Below are positions 59,467 through 64,000 of a stretch of 64,000 bases of DNA, piece after piece; the stretch's first letter is position 1; the number at the start of each line of letters is the position of its first letter. The position numbers and the translations under genes are program-made. Source of the DNA: Chloroflexota bacterium (GTDB lineage Bacteria > Chloroflexota > Limnocylindria > Limnocylindrales > CSP1-4); assembly GCA_015478725.1 (NCBI GenBank), contig JADMIG010000013.1, forward strand, positions 1-64,000, given 5' to 3'. The notes under the pieces were generated by a model that saw only the letters and a list, made by a program, of their open reading frames with translations, was not told where the DNA came from and did not search any database.

Positions 59467-60539
59467 TCAGGGGCTGACGAAAACGGGCATCCCGCTGATA
59501 GCACGCCGCGGGTTGTCCACGAGGAGCCGGTCGACCTCGGCGGCCGACAGGCCCGCCGTCCGCAGTCCAGGCGCAACTCCGGTCAGCAGGTGGTCGTAGC
59601 CCCGACCGCCGAACGCGTGGAGCTGGGTCTTCGTGCAGACGTCCTGGGCGAGGAGGAGGCGATCGGACCAGCCTTCCTCGTGGGCCGCGACGACGGCGGC
59701 GGTCCGCGAGGTGTCGGACGGCATGCCGCGGTCGCCGTAGGCGTCCTCGTCGCCCCAGATGTCGATGCCGACGAAGGCTCCGCGAGCGGCGAGCGAACGC
59801 GCATAGGCCACGTCTGCCAGTGACGGGTCGAGATGACAGAGGACGACTCGATCGAGGTCGACGCCGGCGTGCTCGCATCGGTCCAGGACATCGTGGCCGG
59901 CCCGGCCCCACGGGTCGAGATGAACGAATAGCGTCCGCCCGGTCTCGCGCTGGGCGGCGCACGCACCGCTGAGGACGCGTGCCTCGGCAGGGTCGATCGG
60001 GTTCGAGGTGCCGATCTCGCCAATGACGCCGGCCCGGATTCCGTCGGGACCAGCCAAGAGGTCCAGGAGGATCTCGTCTCGGAACGCCTCGGGTGGCGGT
60101 CGTGGAGCTCCCGCGGATGAGCGGCCGCGATGTAGTGGCCGCAGCCCATGACGACAAGCACTCCGGTTGCTTCGCTAACGGTCCGCAGCCGGGTCGGCGA
60201 CCGCCCGATGTCGTCGAGAGTCAGGTCGACGAGCGTTCGCCCTCCGGCGGCCCGAAACCGCCCGACCTCCTCAATCGCGACCGAGAGGTCGTCGAGGATA
60301 AGGTTGTCCCGAACGGCGAACGGATTGGCCCGCACGGTCGCCTCCGTCGACGCGTCCACCCGGCTCGCGGCGGGCGCGCGGCCGTCGTCGTCCGTCGGCG
60401 GATCAAACCAGCACTCGATGTTGATGAAGATATGCTCGTGCGGACTCGTCGGTCCGAGCGCGCTGGCTGCCACGGGCCCCGTGACGGTCCAAACCATCCC
60501 GGGCATGTCGCTCACTGAAATGCGGCTGGGGGTATTCAC
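59467..60539 (-). pseudogene. Phosphotriesterase-family hydrolase with a frameshift
   Basis: The N-terminal part (GTG 60539, overlapping the ATPase stop) has the metal motif SPHEHIFIN (His34, His36) and reads to MGCGHYIAAAHPRELHD. The rest of the family sequence continues in another frame from PPPEAFRDEILLDLL, with GEIGTSN, FVHLDPWG, LCHLDPSLAD and LLAQDVC metal residues. One base is missing near 60099-60102. Without it a 357-residue hydrolase (lactonase or phosphodiester/ amide hydrolase) would be made. It is either a young pseudogene or a sequencing error; otherwise the reading is clean. Confidence 0.85.
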
Positions 60540-61357
60540 CCGATCCCCGCGGCGACGCCAGGTTCTGCCCGGAGCGACTCTTCGCGGATGGACGCAAGGA
60601 TTCGGCCCCGGAGCGCGGCGAAGGCCGGCGTCTCCTGGATCTCGAAATGGCGCGGCCGGGGGAGGTCGATCGAAAGCTCTTCCTTCAGTCTCCCCGGTCG
60701 GTTGGACATGATGACCACGCGGTCCGAGATGAAGACCGCTTCGTCGACGTCGTGGGTGACGAACATCACGGTGAGGCGATGGGACTCCCAGACGCGCGTC
60801 AGAAGCTCCTGCATGAGAAGCCGTGTCTGGGCATCAAGGGCGCCAAATGGCTCGTCCATCAGCAGGATCCTCGGCCGGTAACAGAGCGCGCGGGCGATCG
60901 CCACGCGCTGCTTCATTCCGCCGGAAAGCTGGCGCGGATACGCGTCAGCAAACCCGCCGAGACCCACCACGTCGAGGTGTTGGCCGGCCGCCTTCCGCCG
61001 CTCGCTCGCGGTCATCCGCTCACCCCGGAGCGCAAATTCAACATTGGCACGGGCGGTCATCCAGGGAAAGAGCGTGTATGTCTGGAAGACGACGCCACGG
61101 TCGCGTCCGGGCCCACCGATCGGCTTGCCGTCGACGAGAACGACGCCCTTGGTCGGTTCGATCAGGCCCGCCACGATCGAAAGAAGTGTGGACTTGCCGC
61201 AGCCCGACGTTCCGGCGATCGAGACGAACTCGTTCTCGGCCAGTCGCAGCGAGATCGGTCCCAGCGCGGCGACTGGTCGCGGGCCCTCGAAGATCTTCTC
61301 GAGGTCGCGAATCTCGAGCCGTGGAACGTCTCCCTCGCGGACCGCGCCAATCGTCAT
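60536..61357 (-). CDS. ABC importer ATPase, SsuB/TauB type
   Basis: 273 aa. Walker A GTSGCGKST at 49-57, Q loop in VFQTYTLFPWMTARANVEF, signature LSGGMKQR near 144, Walker B ILLMDEPFGALD near 164 and the switch His in FVTHDVDEAV. The PFGALD and LFPW features place it with nitrate/sulfonate/taurine importers. ATG 61357 overlaps the permease stop as ATGA, and its stop overlaps the hydrolase start. It energises uptake with the next two gene products. Confidence 0.93.
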   Translation of the reverse strand: MTIGAVREGDVPRLEIRDLEKIFEGPRPVAALGPISLRLAENEFVSIAGTSGCGKSTLLSIVAGLIEPTKGVVLVDGKPIGGPGRDRGVVFQTYTLFPWMTARANVEFALRGERMTASERRKAAGQHLDVVGLGGFADAYPRQLSGGMKQRVAIARALCYRPRILLMDEPFGALDAQTRLLMQELLTRVWESHRLTVMFVTHDVDEAVFISDRVVIMSNRPGRLKEELSIDLPRPRHFEIQETPAFAALRGRILASIREESLRAEPGVAAGIG

Positions 61358-62196
61358 CGGTCCGCCCACCGGAAGAACAGCCGACCCAGTGCCTTCATGG
61401 TCTGGTCCGTGACCAGCCCCAGGATTCCCAGCACGATGAGGTAGCCGATGATGATGTCCGTTTCGAAGTAGCGAGGCGCGAGGTTTATCCGGTAACCGAG
61501 CCCCGAGGTGGCTGCCACGAGCTCGGCGAGAACCACCCACGTCCAGGCCCATCCGAGCGAGATCCGCAAGGTGTCCCAGATTCCCGGTGCCGCCGACGGG
61601 GCCACGATTCGGGCCAGGATTGCGCCGTCGCGCATCCCCAGGGTCCGCCCGATGTTGACAAGGTCAAGGGGGACGCGCTTGACGTTGTCCATTATCAGGA
61701 GGACTTCTTGGAAGAACGTTCCGATGAACACGATGGCGAACTTCTGGGTATCGTCGATGCCGATCCAGACGATGGTCAGCGGGACGAAACCGACGACCGG
61801 CATATAGCGCACGAAGTCGATGAAGGGCTCGATGAGGGCTTCCGCGAACCGGTACGTCCCGATGAGGATGCCCATCGGGACAGCAATGACGGTCGCGAGG
61901 ACGAAGCCCACGATGATCCGCCAGACGGACACCGAGATGTCGGACCAGAGCGTGCCGTCGGCGGCGAGCCTGCCGAGCCGATCGAGGACCTCGATCGGGC
62001 CCGGCAGGAACAACACCGGAGCAAGGTTCAATGCCCGAATCAGGAGCCACACCGCGATCAATGCGGCGAATGCGAGCACAGCTGTCCCCACGTAGCCGCG
62101 AACGGTGATCGTGCCGCCAATCGCGAATGCGGGGTGCCGCCGGCGCCCGGCTGATGCCGGGTCGACGCCGGAACGGGAATCGGCGGGTCCGCTCAC
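61354..62196 (-). CDS. ABC importer permease, SsuC/TauC type
   Basis: 280 aa, six helices (BPD_transp_1). The N-terminal 30 residues are cytoplasmic; LFLPGPIEVLDRLGRLAADG is a family mark and TLGMRDGAILARIVAPSAAP the EAA-like loop that docks the ATPase. It forms the channel for the substrate delivered by the lipoprotein encoded upstream. It overlaps the ATPase gene by four bases and follows the binding protein after 25 bases. Confidence 0.93.
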   Translation of the reverse strand: MSGPADSRSGVDPASAGRRRHPAFAIGGTITVRGYVGTAVLAFAALIAVWLLIRALNLAPVLFLPGPIEVLDRLGRLAADGTLWSDISVSVWRIIVGFVLATVIAVPMGILIGTYRFAEALIEPFIDFVRYMPVVGFVPLTIVWIGIDDTQKFAIVFIGTFFQEVLLIMDNVKRVPLDLVNIGRTLGMRDGAILARIVAPSAAPGIWDTLRISLGWAWTWVVLAELVAATSGLGYRINLAPRYFETDIIIGYLIVLGILGLVTDQTMKALGRLFFRWADR

Positions 62197-62221
62197 CGGT
62201 GAATCCCGGGCGCGGTGACCG

Positions 62222-63316
62222 TCAAGGGGCGACGGCGAGAATGAAGCTCGTGTTCATGACCTTCGTTTCGTCGACTGGCTTGGTGATGATTCCCGCGTCG
62301 GTGGCGATCTTCTTCACCTCGGTCAGCGTCTTGAGGTAGGCGCCGCCGGTCATGAGCTGCTTCGCCTCGTCCAGGCTGTAGATCTGTACGCCTTCGAAGG
62401 CGGTCTTGAGGTCACCGGGGTTAGCGCCAACGGCCTTCTCGATGATCGCCTGACCGTCGGTCGGGTTCGTGCGAAGATAGGCGACGGAGTCGCCCCAGGT
62501 CTTGAGGAGGGCGTCCACCTGGCCCGGATGGCTTGCGAGGTAGTCGTTCCGGACCACGAACACGTCCCCGATGAGACCGGGCTCCTGGGCCGCCTTATAG
62601 ATCAGCTTGAAGCTGCTGTCCTGCTGGAGCGCGGTCGTGAGGTAGGGCTCATACGTGACGGCGACGTCCACCTTCTTGGTAATGGCGAGGATCCCCGCCT
62701 GGGCTGCTGGCGTCGGCACCTTGACGATGTCATTGATCGTCATCCCGTTCTGGGATAGGGCGTACCGCAGCAGGATGTCCGACGTCGTGCCTTCTTCGTA
62801 GGCGACCTTCTTGCCCTTCATATCGGCGATCGAGTTGATGCCTGGGCCGGCGAGAATCGCGTCGGCGGCATTGGACTGGTCGAGGAGGAGAACGATCGTG
62901 ATGGGAGTCCCTTGGGAGATCAGACGCAACGCGGTGTGAGTCGCGATGTTGGCACCGTCGAGCTGCCCCGAGACGAGAGCTGCGTTGATTTGGTCGTCCG
63001 TGTCGAAGCTCGTCACCTTCGCCGTCAGGCCATTCTGCGCGAACAGGCCCTTGCTCATGGCGATCCACCAGGGGCCGTAACCAAGCCACGGTTCGGTGCC
63101 CATCCGAAAGGTGCCGGCTTCGGGGCTCGGGAGTGCGGACGAGACGGCCGACGGCGCCGAAGACGCGCTCGACGCGGCCGCTGGCGAAACCGTCCCCGGG
63201 GCCGTGCTCGGACTCGGCGATACCGCGCCTGAGCACGCAGCGATGAGTAGCGCGAGGCCCGCGGTGAGTGAGACGACGACCCTAGGGCGCTGGTTCCGAA
63301 CCTGAGCGACGGCCAT
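62222..63316 (-). CDS. NMT1/THI5-like substrate-binding lipoprotein
   Basis: 364 aa. A signal peptide ends at the lipobox LLIAAC (Cys near residue 28), followed by a Ser/Pro/Ala linker of about 40 residues. The binding domain begins GTFRMGTEPWLGYGPWWIAM, a GYGPWWIA feature of the nitrate/sulfonate/pyrimidine-precursor group, and has DGANIATHTALRLISQGTPI lining the pocket. GGAGGAGG lies five bases before ATG 63316. It captures an unknown small molecule outside the cell for the permease and ATPase. It is the first gene of the island operon. Confidence 0.9.
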   Translation of the reverse strand: MAVAQVRNQRPRVVVSLTAGLALLIAACSGAVSPSPSTAPGTVSPAAASSASSAPSAVSSALPSPEAGTFRMGTEPWLGYGPWWIAMSKGLFAQNGLTAKVTSFDTDDQINAALVSGQLDGANIATHTALRLISQGTPITIVLLLDQSNAADAILAGPGINSIADMKGKKVAYEEGTTSDILLRYALSQNGMTINDIVKVPTPAAQAGILAITKKVDVAVTYEPYLTTALQQDSSFKLIYKAAQEPGLIGDVFVVRNDYLASHPGQVDALLKTWGDSVAYLRTNPTDGQAIIEKAVGANPGDLKTAFEGVQIYSLDEAKQLMTGGAYLKTLTEVKKIATDAGIITKPVDETKVMNTSFILAVAP

Positions 63317-63374
63317 GGTGACCTCCTCCACGATCTGTCTCGCAAGCGAAACGCGGCTGGCGGTGACGTTGGAG

Positions 63375-63403
63375 ACACTACGGGGACGGGCACGTCTTCA
63401 CAA
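63375..63403 (-). promoter_or_regulatory. Candidate promoter of the island operon
   Basis: TTGTGA (63398-63403) and TAGTGT (63375-63380) are 17 bases apart on the minus strand, about 60 bases before the lipoprotein start. The palindrome at 63411-63428 lies directly upstream of the -35 element, a place for an activator. Confidence 0.45.
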
Positions 63404-63410
63404 CAGTGAG

Positions 63411-63428
63411 CAGGACATATGTGTCCTG
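63411..63428. promoter_or_regulatory. Palindromic operator between importer operon and hutU
   Basis: CAGGACA-TATG-TGTCCTG is a perfect inverted repeat (7-base arms). It lies in the 295-base region between the divergent importer gene and the restarted hutU, so one protein could control both. A second, imperfect inverted repeat surrounds CCACTAGTG near 63485-63505. The rest of 63317-63611 shows no gene. Confidence 0.6.
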
Positions 63429-63611
63429 AATATCAGACCCTGCAGGCTCTAGGCCGCGCTGCCAGCTTGCCGCCACGCACAATCGCCACTAGTGTGGTTG
63501 TGTCGCCTAAGGGCACCTGTCCTGCCGGTGGGACTCGGAATCCTGGCGGCAGCATCCTCGTCTCACATCGGCTCGACTCTGGGATACCCATCTGTACGGA
63601 GGCGCGCAGGC

Positions 63612-64000
63612 GTGACAGCTCAAAGAACGCTGCGGGGCACGGCGCTCCCGGGCGCCCGGCCCGTCCGCGCTCCGCGCGGCTCCGAGCTGACGTGCCGCGG
63701 CTGGCAGCAGGAGGCCGCGCTGCGGATGCTCATGAACAACCTCGACCCGGAGGTGGCCGAGGATCCCGACGCGCTCGTCGTCTACGGCGGCACGGGGCGG
63801 GCCGCTCGAAGCTGGGAGGCGTTCGACGCGATCGTCCGGGAGCTCCGCTCGCTCGCCGACGACGAGACCCTCCTCGTCCAGAGCGGCAAACCGGTCGGTG
63901 TCTTCCGGACGAACGAATGGGCGCCCCGGGTCCTCATCGCGAACTCGAACCTCGTCGGCCGATGGGCGACTTGGGAGACGTTCCGCGAGCTCGAGCGGGC
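63612..64000 (+). CDS. hutU: Urocanate hydratase, restarted copy, cut by window edge
   Basis: GTG 63612 has GGAGG (63598-63602) nine bases upstream. The eight codons MTAQRTLR come from the island side, then the 69-bp repeat gives [18 protein letters not shown], and from 63702 genuine urocanase follows: [71 protein letters not shown]. Urocanase turns urocanate into imidazolonepropionate using tightly bound NAD. The changed N-terminus is outside the conserved core, so the enzyme is probably active. Its transcription now starts from the island side. The C-terminus is beyond 64000. Confidence 0.93.
   Translation, partial: MTAQRTLRGTALPGARPVRAPRGSELTCRGWQQEAALRMLMNNLDPEVAEDPDALVVYGGTGRAARSWEAFDAIVRELRSLADDETLLVQSGKPVGVFRTNEWAPRVLIANSNLVGRWATWETFRELER
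63633..63701 (+). repeat. 69-bp direct repeat, right copy
   Basis: Identical to 49275-49343. In this copy the repeat is part of the open hutU frame, preceded by a new start. Confidence 0.98.

Larger units (their letters stand above)
49344..63632. mobile_element. 14,289-bp catabolic island inserted in hutU
   Basis: The segment lies between two exact 69-bp copies of hutU sequence. It contains twelve metabolic or transport genes on the minus strand and one divergent IclR gene, and no recombinase, transposase, tRNA or terminal inverted repeat. Genes inside use Shine-Dalgarno sites and 4-bp overlaps instead of the leaderless starts common outside. The layout equals integration of a circle carrying 69 bp of hutU by a single crossover, or duplication during repair. 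Mobility as such is inferred. Confidence 0.7.

Noticed and set aside
49344-63632. Island as a transposon or integrative element with its own recombinase
   Set aside because: No transposase, integrase, relaxase, terminal inverted repeat or tRNA target is visible; a 69-bp duplication is far longer than usual target-site duplications.
1-64000. tRNA, rRNA or CRISPR features
   Set aside because: No T-loop GGTTCGAATCC-like segments with acceptor stems, no rRNA-like stretches, and no evenly spaced repeats were found.

Overview
The window comes from a high-GC bacterium. The mix suggests a soil or groundwater Chloroflexota relative: tandem Flp pilins beside DegS/NarL-type two-component genes, a dense set of polytopic GT87/GT39-like glycosyltransferases, a LexA box of the GAAC-N4-GTTC type, DUF5317, and very frequent leaderless genes. 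This is an inference; there is no rRNA or other decisive marker. I saw no tRNA, rRNA, CRISPR array, transposase or integrase.

Layout. 1-3.8 kb: three Flp-type pilin genes downstream of a histidine kinase, a NarL-type regulator and a second kinase-like protein without a recognisable ATPase domain. 3.9-22.3 kb: a surface-glycan region with about ten polytopic membrane glycosyltransferases, two GT2 polyprenyl-phosphate-type transferases, one GT4, a FemAB-like acetyltransferase and a sugar epimerase. 22.4-25.7 kb: PIG-L deacetylase, an autonomous DUF234-type ATPase and a membrane-anchored low-complexity protein. 25.8-33.2 kb: a DUF5317-MFS fusion, an HD-GYP membrane protein preceded by a chain of tiny ORFs, and a giant STAND/BTAD regulator. 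33.3-40.3 kb: dodecin, zinc ribbon, dnaB, lexA, DUF1232, rplI, a PIG-V-like transferase, dinB and a small gene with two LexA boxes. 40.5-43.8 kb: a C1-tetrahydrofolate operon fchA-folD-fhs. 44-46.6 kb: phosphatase, MFS, DedA. 46.7-49.3 kb: hutH, a GNAT gene and the first 32 codons of hutU.

The main discovery is at 49.3-63.7 kb. hutU (urocanase) is broken after codon 32 by 14,289 bp of DNA, and 69 bp of its 5' end are repeated exactly on the far side, where hutU resumes with a new GTG start and its own ribosome binding site. The inserted segment is one coherent catabolic unit: an ABC importer, a frameshifted PTE-family hydrolase, relatives of HisB, HisC and HisD, a zinc dehydrogenase, a second histidine ammonia-lyase homologue, an SDR, an FMN hydroxy-acid oxidase, an LhgO-like oxidase, and a divergent IclR regulator with two winged-helix domains. 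The HisB and HisD relatives have lost residues that define the biosynthetic enzymes. My reading, an inference, is that a histidine-biosynthesis-like set has been recruited to degrade an unphosphorylated imidazole (or similar) compound and feed it into urocanate degradation at hutU.

Regulation. At least thirteen genes outside the island have a TANNNT hexamer ending 6-9 nt before the start codon, the signature of leaderless transcripts. The island genes instead use Shine-Dalgarno sites and 4-bp start/stop overlaps, which fits a foreign origin. LexA boxes mark lexA itself and the small gene after dinB. Candidate operators are described at the IclR gene, the importer promoter, an antitoxin-like gene and the ATPase gene.
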